From positions 3,582,001-3,646,000 of the forward strand of contig NZ_CP088014.1 in assembly GCF_021044685.1 (NCBI RefSeq): a stretch of DNA of 64,000 bases, written 5' to 3'. The stretch comes from Bradyrhizobium daqingense. GTDB taxonomy: Bacteria; Pseudomonadota; Alphaproteobacteria; Rhizobiales; Xanthobacteraceae. Both the position numbers and the translations under genes were made by a program. Numbering within the stretch: the stretch's first letter is position 1; the number at the start of each line of letters is the position of its first letter. Below are positions 35,555-43,349 of the stretch, one piece after another. The notes under the pieces were generated by a model that was given only the letters and a program-made list of their open reading frames with translations, did not search any database and was not told the DNA's origin.

Positions 35555-35790
35555 GTTGACCTCCTTAGCTAGTGAGGCTGGTCATTTTCAGCCCGGAGCC
35601 CTTCCGATCCGGCGTCCGCTTCTAGACGATTGGAGACGTACTTGCGTCCAATTCGAGCGATGGCAGGACCGATTTTGACCCGCAGCGGTCCTTGCGCGCG
35701 GTAACCGATCGCAACGCAGCATTGCCCGGGGCGCGCAATGCGCGAGATCGTCTGATATTGTCGGTCTCGTCACGTGCACGAGAGAGTCGA
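35555..35790. other. Divergent intergenic region with a TGACCC-type motif
   Basis: The 236 bp separate the integrase remnant from the ABC binding-protein gene. TGACCCGCAGCGGTCC at 35676-35691 belongs to the dispersed motif of this region. No gene is seen. Confidence 0.45.
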
Positions 35791-36792
35791 GTGAGACGGC
35801 GCGAGTTTGTCACGATACTTGGCGGAGCGGCGGCGATGCCGTTGGCGGCGCGCGCGCAGCAAGCGGCGAGACCTCCGCGGATGGCGATGTTCCATCCGGC
35901 AATCCCGCCCGCGCTCCTGACTGAAACGGGTGGGGGCAGCGCATGGCGCGCCTTTTTCGGCGAGTTGCGCCGTTTGGGTTACGTGGAAGGACGGAGTCTG
36001 ATCATTGAACGCTACTGGGCCGAAGGACGTCACGACCGTTATGCCGAAGTGGCCCGTGAAATCGTGACTCGCAACCCGGATGTCATCGTCACCGGAACCA
36101 ATCCCGTCATAACCGTGTTCAAGGCCGCAACCACTACGATACCGATTGTTGCTTTCATGCTGGATCCGCTGCAGGCGGGACTGGTGACCAACCTGCACCG
36201 GCCCGGCGGCAACCTCACCGGCATCACGCTTGATGCTGGCATCGAGATCTGGGGCAAGCGGTTGGAGTTCTTGAAAGAGGCCATTCCTTCGATGCAGAAG
36301 GCCGTATTCCTGGGGATGCGCGGCGGATGGGAAGGGTCTGTGGGGCAAATCCTGAGGGATACCGCCGCGCGTTTGGGAGTTTCGTTGGCTTTTGTCTTTC
36401 CGCAGGAGGGGAGCCCCTCGGAGATTGAGCGCGTCTTCAATGCGATAGCGGAGCAACGCCCGGACGCGGTGCTGGTGAGCGGAGAGGGCGACCTTTACGC
36501 CAACCGCCAGCTCATCGCCGAGCTCGCCGAGAAAAAACGTTTGCCGACGATATGTCCTTACCGCGATTACGTCGAAGCCGGCGCGCTGATGGGTTATGCC
36601 CTCGATCTTTCCGAGCTGTTCAGGCATTTGGCCGATGACGTGCACAAAATCCTGAAAGGTGGCAAACCGGGTGACATTCCGATTTATCAGGCGATCAAAT
36701 TTGAACTCCTGATCAACCTGAAGGCGGCGAAAGCATTCGCCCTGACCCTGCCCCCAGCGTTGCTCGCGCGCGCCGACGAGGTGATCGAATAA
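35791..36792 (+). CDS. ABC transporter substrate-binding protein (ABC_sub_bind family), stand-alone
   Basis: The 333-aa protein starts with GTG at 35791 and a leader RRREFVTILGGAAAMPLAARA typical of the many Bradyrhizobium proteins of this family. The body contains DVIVTGTNPVITVFKAATTT and RPGGNLTGITLDAGIEIWGK, hallmarks of the ABC_sub_bind (TrpX-like) family, and it ends in ADEVIE. It would be a periplasmic binding protein. No permease or ATPase gene is adjacent, which is common for this expanded family. Ligand unknown. Confidence 0.85.
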   Translation: MRRREFVTILGGAAAMPLAARAQQAARPPRMAMFHPAIPPALLTETGGGSAWRAFFGELRRLGYVEGRSLIIERYWAEGRHDRYAEVAREIVTRNPDVIVTGTNPVITVFKAATTTIPIVAFMLDPLQAGLVTNLHRPGGNLTGITLDAGIEIWGKRLEFLKEAIPSMQKAVFLGMRGGWEGSVGQILRDTAARLGVSLAFVFPQEGSPSEIERVFNAIAEQRPDAVLVSGEGDLYANRQLIAELAEKKRLPTICPYRDYVEAGALMGYALDLSELFRHLADDVHKILKGGKPGDIPIYQAIKFELLINLKAAKAFALTLPPALLARADEVIE

Positions 36793-37181
36793 TTCGGTCA
36801 TGTCCGTTCGTGGCCCGATGCTGCCCAGCTCGTTGCTAGCCGCGCGTCCGCTATCGAGTGTAAACCGGAAGCGGCTTCCGGCGGTCTAGACAGCCGAGTT
36901 TGACCCTAAGCGGAACTCGTCCAAAGATTCAGGCGTCTTTTCCGGACGCACGAGATCGTGTACTTTTAAGTAGCTGTCGTCGCAGGCGGGAAATGCCGAA
37001 TTCCTCGCGGGACTAAACGGACAGCAGTCGTGCCATCGGCAGCATTGCACTCGAAAAACCGACTTCCTTTTTCGCCGGTCCTTCACATTCGCATTCTAAC
37101 GCGGGTGCGCGCAAGGCGCGCCCGGATGCTTTGAATCTGAAACGCGGGCCCCAGAGCGTGCCTGCGAGGGAGGATATCTCC
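36793..37181. other. Intergenic region upstream of the haloperoxidase-like gene
   Basis: The 389 bp contain no credible gene. TGACCCTAAGCGGAACTC at 36901-36918 is another copy of the dispersed motif. CCGGAAGCGGCTTCCGG at about 36867 can form a small hairpin and may end the transcript of the binding-protein gene. GAGGGAGGA precedes the ATG at 37182. Confidence 0.45.
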
Positions 37182-38978
37182 ATGGCTGACCACCCCACCA
37201 TTTCGACTGAATATGACCTGGCATCGCCGACCCTGCCGACCACGGCGGTCACTCGCCGCTCGCTCCTCGGCGGGGCCGGCATGGCAGTTGGAGCCGCCGT
37301 GCTCGCGTCTCCGCCGGGCATGCCCGGAGTAGCCCCGGCCGCGGCGCAGACTGTGGGCGTGGGCGCGGAGGCCCGACCGCTGGACGCGGCGTTCAAGCGC
37401 CGCGCCTTCGAAGTCAGAGCGGCCTGCGCAAGCAACAACGAGAAAATTCCCATCGCGCCCCACCCGACGAATGGCGATGAGGCGCGCTACACCAACAAGA
37501 TTGGCTCCGATACACGGGGCCTGCCGCACGACAAACGCGGCGAAGTGGAGCAAGCGGCATGGCAGGCCCTCGCTACCGCTTGCCAGTCGGGCGATCCCGC
37601 TGATTTCGAGAAAATCCCGCTCGGCGGCACGCGCAAACTGGTTAATCCCGTCGGCACGGAGGCCGTCAGTCTGAGCGGCATGAACCCTACTCAGATTGCG
37701 ATACCGCCGGCGCCGGCCCTTGCAGGTGCGGAGCGCGGCGGCGAGGCGGTCGAGGTATATTGGCAATCCCTGCTTCGCGACGTTCCGCTTACCGAGTTGC
37801 GCGACGACACCTCCAATCGCGACGTGCTTGCAGCAACCGAGGAGATCAACAAGCTTACCGATTTCCGGGGGCCGAAGTCTGGTGGGCGGGTCACACCCGG
37901 TACGCTGTTCCGTGCCAATGCGCTTTACTTCGACCCGACTGACCCGAAGGGCCGCTCCGTTACGCCTCCAGGCGTTTTGGACGGCCCGATGATCTCGCAA
38001 TTCCTGCTCCGCGACGTGCCCTATGCCGCACAATGGATCAGCGCTCAAATTCGCACCGCGCTGCCCACCGGCGAATTCCTGACCGAATACGAGGAGTGGC
38101 TGGCGATCCAGAACGGCACCGCACCGAAACGTCAATTGCAGTTCGACGCGACACCTCGATACATCACGACAGGAAGAGATCTCGCGGAATATATCCACAT
38201 TGGTCCTGCACTTGGGTGGGCGGCGGCACTTATCCTTGCAACGCCCGCCGGCGGGAAGGACCAACGTTATTCCGGCATGTACCCACCGGCCGAGCCCGTG
38301 TCCTACCCGTCGAGCCCGTATCGGAAATCGAAAACCCAGGGGCCTGGGGGTGGCACCTTCGGATTGCCCCATGTGCAGGCGCTACTCGCCACGGGGATCA
38401 GCAACTCCGTGCGCGCGTCCTATTGGCAGAAGTATTTCGTGCACCGGGCTGTGCGACCGGAAGCCTACGGCGCTCTGGCACACCATCGCCTCGCCAATGG
38501 CGTAAGCGACTACCCGCTGCACGATAGCTTCCTGAAATCGGAAGCCCTTGAGCGCAGCAAGGCCAAATACGGCACCTATCTTCTGTCACAAACCTATCCC
38601 GAGGGCGCGCCCTTCCACTCCACCTATCCCGGCGGTGCCACGAGCGTTGGTGCCGTCACGGCTACGATATTGAAGGCGTTTTTCGACGAGAGCCGCGTCA
38701 TCGCCAACCCGGTACAGCCCGATCCGGCTGACCCGACGAAGCTGGTGCCCTATAACGGCCCGCCACTCACGATTGGTGGAGAGTTGAACAAGCTCGCGGT
38801 AAATTTCGGTTTCGGACGGAATTGGGCGGGCATCCACTGGCGTTCCGACGCTGCCGCCTCAATGGCGATCGGCGAGGAAGTGGCTATCGGCATGCTGCGG
38901 GACGAGCGCATGACCCTCCGCGAACCTTTCGACGGCTTCTCCTTCACGCGCTTCGACGGCAGCCGCGTGACGATCTGA
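37182..38978 (+). CDS. Vanadium-dependent haloperoxidase-like (PAP2 superfamily) protein with an altered active site
   Basis: The 598-aa protein has a twin-arginine-type leader (TRRSLLGGAGMAVGAAV, residues about 25-41), so it is probably exported folded. The C-terminal half shows the vanadate/phosphate pocket: Lys417 and Arg425 (KYFVHRAVRPE), and Arg546 with His552 (FGRNWAGIHWR). The central loop, normally YPxGHA with a Ser/Ala, a Gly and the catalytic His, reads STYPGGATSV, so Ala486 replaces the His. The covalent vanadate-binding His552 is kept. Halide oxidation may be weak or lost, and phosphatase-like or other activity is possible. It is monocistronic within the accessory region. Confidence 0.82.
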   Translation: MADHPTISTEYDLASPTLPTTAVTRRSLLGGAGMAVGAAVLASPPGMPGVAPAAAQTVGVGAEARPLDAAFKRRAFEVRAACASNNEKIPIAPHPTNGDEARYTNKIGSDTRGLPHDKRGEVEQAAWQALATACQSGDPADFEKIPLGGTRKLVNPVGTEAVSLSGMNPTQIAIPPAPALAGAERGGEAVEVYWQSLLRDVPLTELRDDTSNRDVLAATEEINKLTDFRGPKSGGRVTPGTLFRANALYFDPTDPKGRSVTPPGVLDGPMISQFLLRDVPYAAQWISAQIRTALPTGEFLTEYEEWLAIQNGTAPKRQLQFDATPRYITTGRDLAEYIHIGPALGWAAALILATPAGGKDQRYSGMYPPAEPVSYPSSPYRKSKTQGPGGGTFGLPHVQALLATGISNSVRASYWQKYFVHRAVRPEAYGALAHHRLANGVSDYPLHDSFLKSEALERSKAKYGTYLLSQTYPEGAPFHSTYPGGATSVGAVTATILKAFFDESRVIANPVQPDPADPTKLVPYNGPPLTIGGELNKLAVNFGFGRNWAGIHWRSDAAASMAIGEEVAIGMLRDERMTLREPFDGFSFTRFDGSRVTI

Positions 38979-38987
38979 CAGCAGTCG

Positions 38988-39016
38988 GGCGACGCCCCCT
39001 GCCGTGGGGCGCCGCC
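38988..39016 (+). terminator. GC-rich hairpin after the haloperoxidase-like gene
   Basis: GGCGACGCCCC and GGGGCGCCGCC pair with one mismatch around a 7-base loop, 10 bp past the stop at 38978. There is no T-run after it, so it may only stabilise the mRNA end. Confidence 0.4.
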
Positions 39017-39444
39017 CGGTCCTGTGCAGAGTAGTGGAAGCGTTTATGCCCGACAGCCTATTGGTGGAAGCTGAGCGCGCGCTTGCTCAATCAACGCGGA
39101 CCCAAGCCGGGGGCGACGCTGGTTCTAATCATCTTATGATGCGTGGTTGACCTGACGCGTGAACCGCAACCTTTCAATGACCGGAGCAGCCCACCAAATG
39201 CTTGCTTACCAACAAACTCAAAGACAGCGAAATTGCTCGGCATCGGGAATTCCCGCTTCCTTTCTCGACTGTGCCGACGAGGTGATCGAGTAGGCACAGT
39301 CCACTCCCGGAATTGGCCCATAGCTGGCCGTCACGGCGATGTCTGCGGAAGGCTGCTGTTGACCCATAGGAGACAATTCGACCAGGAACGCATAGAATGC
39401 TGAGGAGGCATATTTCTCTCTGCGATTGAACTTTTGAGGTCGCA
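39017..39444. other. Intergenic region without a recognised gene
   Basis: Over 400 bp hold no credible gene. GCCGACGAGGTGATCGAGTAG at about 39274 equals the usual 3' end of ABC_sub_bind genes (ADEVIE then stop), compare 36773-36792, and may be a scrap of one. TGACCCATAGGAGACAATTC at 39360 is the dispersed motif. TTTTGAGG precedes the next ATG. Confidence 0.4.
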
Positions 39445-40338
39445 ATGTCCATAAATGCATTCTTTGCTGTCGTTTCATTGGTCTCGATCTTCGGCAGTTT
39501 GGCGATGGCTGACGAAGTTAAGCGAGTCTCCGTCAATGGGTATGAAATCGCTTACGTTGAAGCAGGACAGGGCGAGCCCGTCATATTTGTCCACGGTGGT
39601 TTGCAAGACTACCGAATGTGGAGCGAGCAGCTTCCAAAGTTCGCCGCCCGATATCGCGCAATTGCGTACAGTCGCCGAAACAATTACCCGAATGAACGAA
39701 GCCCGGACGGGATGCCGGATGGCGCGGCGGATGTGCATGCGGAGGACTTGGCGGCCCTCGTGCGTGCTCTGGGATACTCAAAGGCAAGGATCGTGGCCCA
39801 TTCATCGGGCGCGCACGCGGTCCTTTTCTTCGCGGCTACACACCCGGATATGGTTGTCAGTCTTGCACTTAACGAGCCGCCCGCAGTCGGCCTTCTCAAC
39901 GGCACGCCAGACGGCGCAGACATCTTGCGGGAGTTCGGTAGACGCTTGGCGGCAGGGAGGGAGGCTCTCAAGGCCGGCGACGTGCAGCGGGGTATCCCTC
40001 TCTTCGTAGATGGCGTCGGGGGCCCCGGCAACTACGAGCGTCGTTCTGAAGCCGACAAGAAAATGAACTTCGACAATGTTGCATCATATCTGGCCGATGC
40101 GACCACGAAGCGGCCGCGCGCGGCTTTCACCTGCGATATGGCGAAGATGATCACAGCACCCACGCTGGTGTCCAATGGCGAACGAAGCCCACGCTTCTTT
40201 CATCGGATTGTAGATCAGCTCGAAGTGTGCCTGCCTAAAAGCGAGAGGGTGGTGATTCCGGCAAGCTCCCATACCGTTTCGTCAGAGAATCCCATCGCCT
40301 ATGACCAAGCGGTGCTCTCATTCATGGAGAAGAATTAG
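39445..40338 (+). CDS. Alpha/beta-fold hydrolase, probably secreted
   Basis: The 297-aa product has a signal peptide (MSINAFFAVVSLVSIFGSLA, cut after AMA) and the alpha/beta hydrolase fold. The oxyanion-hole segment is VIFVHGGLQDYRMW, the nucleophile elbow AHSSGAHA holds the catalytic Ser, and the late His is in PASSHTVSSENP. It is probably a periplasmic or extracellular esterase or related hydrolase; the substrate is unknown. The gene is less GC-rich than the flanking chromosome, as fits its place in the accessory region. Confidence 0.83.
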   Translation: MSINAFFAVVSLVSIFGSLAMADEVKRVSVNGYEIAYVEAGQGEPVIFVHGGLQDYRMWSEQLPKFAARYRAIAYSRRNNYPNERSPDGMPDGAADVHAEDLAALVRALGYSKARIVAHSSGAHAVLFFAATHPDMVVSLALNEPPAVGLLNGTPDGADILREFGRRLAAGREALKAGDVQRGIPLFVDGVGGPGNYERRSEADKKMNFDNVASYLADATTKRPRAAFTCDMAKMITAPTLVSNGERSPRFFHRIVDQLEVCLPKSERVVIPASSHTVSSENPIAYDQAVLSFMEKN

Positions 40339-40488
40339 CAGCATCGCTGACTGCTGAGACGTTGGCTTCTGGCCCCGCAGCGGCCTTTTAAGGCGATGCC
40401 CGCTGAGCGCCGCTTGTGACCCGCAAGAGACATTTGGCGCGAGAGAAAAGCCGAGGAGTGTCACTCCGAATTGGTTAGAACGGCCCAT

Positions 40489-40890
40489 TCACCGTTCGAC
40501 TGCAAAGATGCGCCAATCTCCGGGGACACCATTGAGCGAATGATTTCCGCGATCACCAAAAACGCAAGCCGGAACCCGCCACAAGGTCCTTAACCGTGCC
40601 CGATACCAACACCTCGCTCGCGCCGGCGAGTGCCGCGCGCTCCGATGTGAACTGCGATGCCGCTGATATGGTCGCCAATCACTTCGCACTCGCCGGTATG
40701 AAGTCCGGCGCGGACCCCAATGCCCAGCGGCCTGATTTCGTCGGCGATGGCGCAAGCGCAGCGCACGGCGCGTGCCTGACCGCCGAAGTAGCAAGAACGC
40801 CGTCGCCGGTCGTCTTGATTTCGTGGCCGCGAAAACGTGAGAGGGCACGCCGTATCGCGGTGTGGTGAATGTCAAGGAGGTAGCGGCATG
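40489..40890 (-). pseudogene. Class III adenylate/guanylate cyclase remnant
   Basis: On the minus strand LLDIHHTAIRRALSRFRGHE and KTTGDGVLAT give the part of the cyclase domain with the second metal-binding Asp. IGDHISGIAVHIGAR, then RAALAGASEVLVSGTVKDLV and GSGLRF follow in other frames, and the end LNGVPGDWRIFAVER is at 40489. At least three shifts separate the pieces. The segment with the first metal-binding Asp (FTDI-type) is absent upstream. It cannot be functional. Close relatives are the common rhizobial cyclases with this ending. Confidence 0.82.
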
Positions 40891-40975
40891 GAGGAGGCAC
40901 GTTTCCTAAGCGAGTCGAGCTTGCGTCCTGCCGCAACGCCCACCTCCTGCGAGACGGGCGCTTGCGCTTTAACAA

Positions 40976-41416
40976 TCAGTCTTTCTTGGGTGGAGCCGGA
41001 GACGCAGTCAGGTGCCGGATCTTCCATTGGCCGTCTACTTTGACATAGGTAGCGGTCCAAGTACCCGATGCATCCAACGCATCGCCCTTGTCGTTCTTGC
41101 CGGTGATGTGGAATTTGCCCACCGCTGCCGGGGTATCATTATCGACCTGCCACACATCATCGACCGTGGCATCGAGCTTGTTAAAACCTGCCTTGAAAGC
41201 ACCAGCATAATAAGTTGCGACGTCATGCTTTCCGGCCGGGTTGATAAAAATGCCGTCCTTGGTGTAGAGCGCGGCCACGCACGCCGGGTCTTGCTTGGCG
41301 TAGCAACCCTCATAGGCGGAAGCGATCTTGTTGGCTTCCTGCTTGACGTCTTGGGCAAACGCCGGAGCCGTAGACATAAGGGGGATGCACAGCGAGAACA
41401 AAACTGAACGTTTCAT
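40976..41416 (-). CDS. Secreted NTF2/SnoaL-like (DUF4440-type) protein
   Basis: The 146-aa protein has a signal peptide (MKRSVLFSLCIPLMSTAPAF, then AQ) and an NTF2-like fold. The segments are ASAYEGCYAKQDPACVAALY, DGIFINPAGKHDVATYYAGA and TGTWTATYVKVDGQWKIRH-like text near the end (GTWTATYVKVDGQWKI). These folds act as ketosteroid-isomerase-like enzymes or binding proteins. GGGAGGGA stands at the right distance before the ATG at 41416, which is preferred over an ATG 6 bp upstream. Function unknown. Confidence 0.78.
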   Translation of the reverse strand: MKRSVLFSLCIPLMSTAPAFAQDVKQEANKIASAYEGCYAKQDPACVAALYTKDGIFINPAGKHDVATYYAGAFKAGFNKLDATVDDVWQVDNDTPAAVGKFHITGKNDKGDALDASGTWTATYVKVDGQWKIRHLTASPAPPKKD

Positions 41417-41579
41417 TTCCATTCCCTCCCTCGTGGTGCGGAATTGCACCGTGACGCCCACCGCGATGGGCGCTGCGTTGCAATCCTGTTATGATCAACA
41501 TCTCTCCATATGACGGCTGAGTTGACCGCTGCTTTTGACCCGTAGCGGACTTAAGGATGCTCTGTTTCCCAAGGGAGGA

Positions 41580-41996
41580 TCATCCCTCCGGTCCGGGAAT
41601 GAAGCAGCGCCACAAAGGAGTCATTCTGCCATCGGCGTAGGATGGCCACCACCAAACCATCGCCCTGCCGCCGAGGTTCTGCCGGTTGAGCACGACAGAG
41701 TTTGGCACGTCAAACCATTGCCCGCGTTCGCTTGGTCGCTGCGGATTCTTCAGAAGGACTCTATAGCCATTCTTTGCCGTATCCCACTCGGCCTCCGCAT
41801 ATTGGCCGTCCCCTCCATCACAGCACGGCTCACCTGCCTTGTTCTTGAGACTCTTGAACCAAGCGTTCAGTTCTGGTCGCATCAGGTCGTGTGAATGGGC
41901 TGTGTTGATGCCGAAAGATGTGACCGCACACAATCCCACTGCGCGCGCTATCATCAACCGATAAAGATGAACTTGGCGTCCATTGGAACTGGTCAT
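41580..41996 (-). CDS. Secreted hypothetical protein with a Cys-Cys motif
   Basis: The 138-aa product has an N-terminal signal (LYRLMIARAVGLCAVTSFGI, cut near AHS). The mature part contains GEPCCDGGDGQYAEAEWD and VLNRQNLGGRAMVWWWPS and ends with WRCFIPGPEG. Similar small secreted proteins are frequent in Bradyrhizobium genomes, but no function is known to me. The Cys pair and the later Cys may form disulfides. GGAGG lies 5 bp before the ATG at 41996. Confidence 0.7.
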   Translation of the reverse strand: MTSSNGRQVHLYRLMIARAVGLCAVTSFGINTAHSHDLMRPELNAWFKSLKNKAGEPCCDGGDGQYAEAEWDTAKNGYRVLLKNPQRPSERGQWFDVPNSVVLNRQNLGGRAMVWWWPSYADGRMTPLWRCFIPGPEG

Positions 41997-42071
41997 GGAA
42001 ACCTCCGTTTCCCTGCCCACGTGCGTGGGTCATCGGAGCCGCGCGAAGGTTCAAGGTTGCCGATCACTTCA

Positions 42072-42124
42072 TCGGCAGGGCCTTACTTTTTCGCGTGACC
42101 CGGGTCAATTTCGCCTCTTCGCCC
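42072..42124. repeat. Dispersed intergenic repeat, copy 2
   Basis: Partner of 31836-31888. It also includes TGACCCGGGTCAA (42096-42108), which overlaps a version of the dispersed TGACCC motif. Confidence 0.7.
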
Positions 42125-42358
42125 GCAGGTGAACTATCTCTCAAGCATCGAAGTGTCGGCTATCTCGCCGAAAACGGACTCAAGTCAGCCAGCAGGGTGA
42201 TGGCCCGCTTGTGACCCAACTCGGACTTGACAGGCTTCCTTACACATCGCGCGGTCGATCTCAAAGATTTGCATCCGCCGATGTGAGCCGGTTCACATCG
42301 GGCCCACACGTTTTGGTCGCACCGTCAGCTGGGGCACTGCAACGTGAGGAGAGAAAAA

Positions 42359-42596
42359 ATGCGCACCCTCATTCTTGCCCTCGCGACGTCTGCGACCATC
42401 TTCGCGAATGGCGTAATCCCGGTCGGAGCGAGCGGCGGTATTGCGTGCAACGACTTCGCAGGCGCGGGCGATTGTGGATTCACCAGCTACCAGCAATGTC
42501 AGGCTTCCGGCTCGGGCCGCAGCCTGCTGTGTGGCCAATCCTTATCTCACGAATCCCGCCGTCCCGACAACTCCTGCCAGGCCGCGTCGTCGCTGA
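42359..42596 (+). pseudogene. DUF3551-type small secreted protein gene, frameshifted
   Basis: The frame begins with a signal peptide (MRTLILALATSATIFANGVI) and the DUF3551 pattern CGFTSYQQCQASGSGRS. It then leaves the family sequence. One base shift near 42518 restores the usual end (CVANPYLTNPAVPTTPARPR then a stop at 42594-42596). Without the shift the frame runs on to 42796 in unrelated Arg-rich sequence. GAGGAGAG precedes the ATG. It may be a true lesion or a sequencing error. Confidence 0.75.
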
Positions 42597-42723
42597 CGCC
42601 GCTTGCATCGCGAGCAAATCAGGTGGCTTGGTCCGCCTGCGCATTTGAAAGGGCGAAATCGATCAGGTGTCGCAGCCAAGTGCGGTATTGCGTAACGGAA
42701 GTTGACGCAGGAAACCCGGGCTC

Positions 42724-42858
42724 ATGGCCGATCCCGACAAGCAGAGCGAGGTACAGGAAACCAAGCCCTCCCGGTTGGATTTGGCGCGGCGCGTGATCGA
42801 GGAGTACGCGAACGATCTCCGTGAAATACTGTAGAAGCTCCGGCGCAAGATGAACTAA
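42724..42858 (+). pseudogene. Very small conserved-type gene with an internal amber stop
   Basis: The frame starts at an ATG and reads MADPDKQSEVQETKPSRLDL, then ARRVIEEYANDLREIL, then TAG at 42832-42834, then KLRRKMN and TAA. The same ending without the stop (a Lys codon in place of TAG) is familiar from small rhizobial proteins of about 44 residues that form one amphipathic helix. One substitution (AAG to TAG) would explain it. A 36-residue product could still be made. Confidence 0.55.
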
Positions 42859-43097
42859 GGCGGCCTCAGTTGAAGGCCTTTCCCATCTCGGGCCATGCTG
42901 ACTTCCGCTCCTGGCCCATCTGCGAAGCTGCACCTCGTCAGGCGGATGTCCGCTCATCGCAGCGGAACGGACTAGATTTTCTCAACCTGAGGTCTTCGAC
43001 CCATTGCCGACCTCATCCGACCGTTCTCGTGGCTTGCCCTGGCGCTTGTCCAAGTTCGCCGTTGAACCAAAGCCGATGTGGGATAGATTAGCTGTCC
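42859..43097. other. Intergenic region with a TGACCC-like motif
   Basis: The 239 bp contain TTCGACCCATTGCCGACC near 43006, related to the dispersed motif, and no credible gene. Confidence 0.4.
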
Positions 43098-43298
43098 ATG
43101 AAGGAGATGCTGGCCCATCTAGAACTGCTCCGCATGCAAATGGCTGAGTGCGAGCGCCTTCAACAGGCAGCAAGGAGCCAGCTCAAGCGCGACGTCTATG
43201 CGCGGGCGCTTGCTCGCTACAGTGCAATTGCAAGAGAGCTGGAACAAGCGATCGCCTGCCTGCCCGACTTCAGGCCCCTGCGTCGGCCACAATGGTAA
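43098..43298 (+). CDS. Small helical hypothetical protein
   Basis: The 66-aa product is nearly all helix-forming (LAHLELLRMQMAECERLQQA, YARALARYSAIARELEQAI), with heptad-like spacing, and would form a short coiled coil. Similar small proteins starting with an 'LELLRMQI.EC' pattern occur widely in Bradyrhizobium, as far as I recall. The ribosome binding site is weak. It ends 52 bp from the convergent LTXXQ-type gene. Confidence 0.5.
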   Translation: MKEMLAHLELLRMQMAECERLQQAARSQLKRDVYARALARYSAIARELEQAIACLPDFRPLRRPQW

Positions 43299-43349
43299 CG
43301 CGAGGAAGAGGGAGACCGCCTCAGTTGAGAGGGCGGACGTGCGCTGCTC

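Noticed and set aside
39270..39295. Possible 3' scrap of an ABC_sub_bind gene (GCCGACGAGGTGATCGAGTAG)
   Set aside because: Only about 22 bp match the end of the gene at 35791-36792 and the upstream sequence does not translate into the family, so it was noted in the intergenic entry but not called a pseudogene.
42619..42957. Minus-strand frame of 112 codons
   Set aside because: It is opposite the small helical gene at 42724-42858, whose plus-strand translation is much more protein-like.
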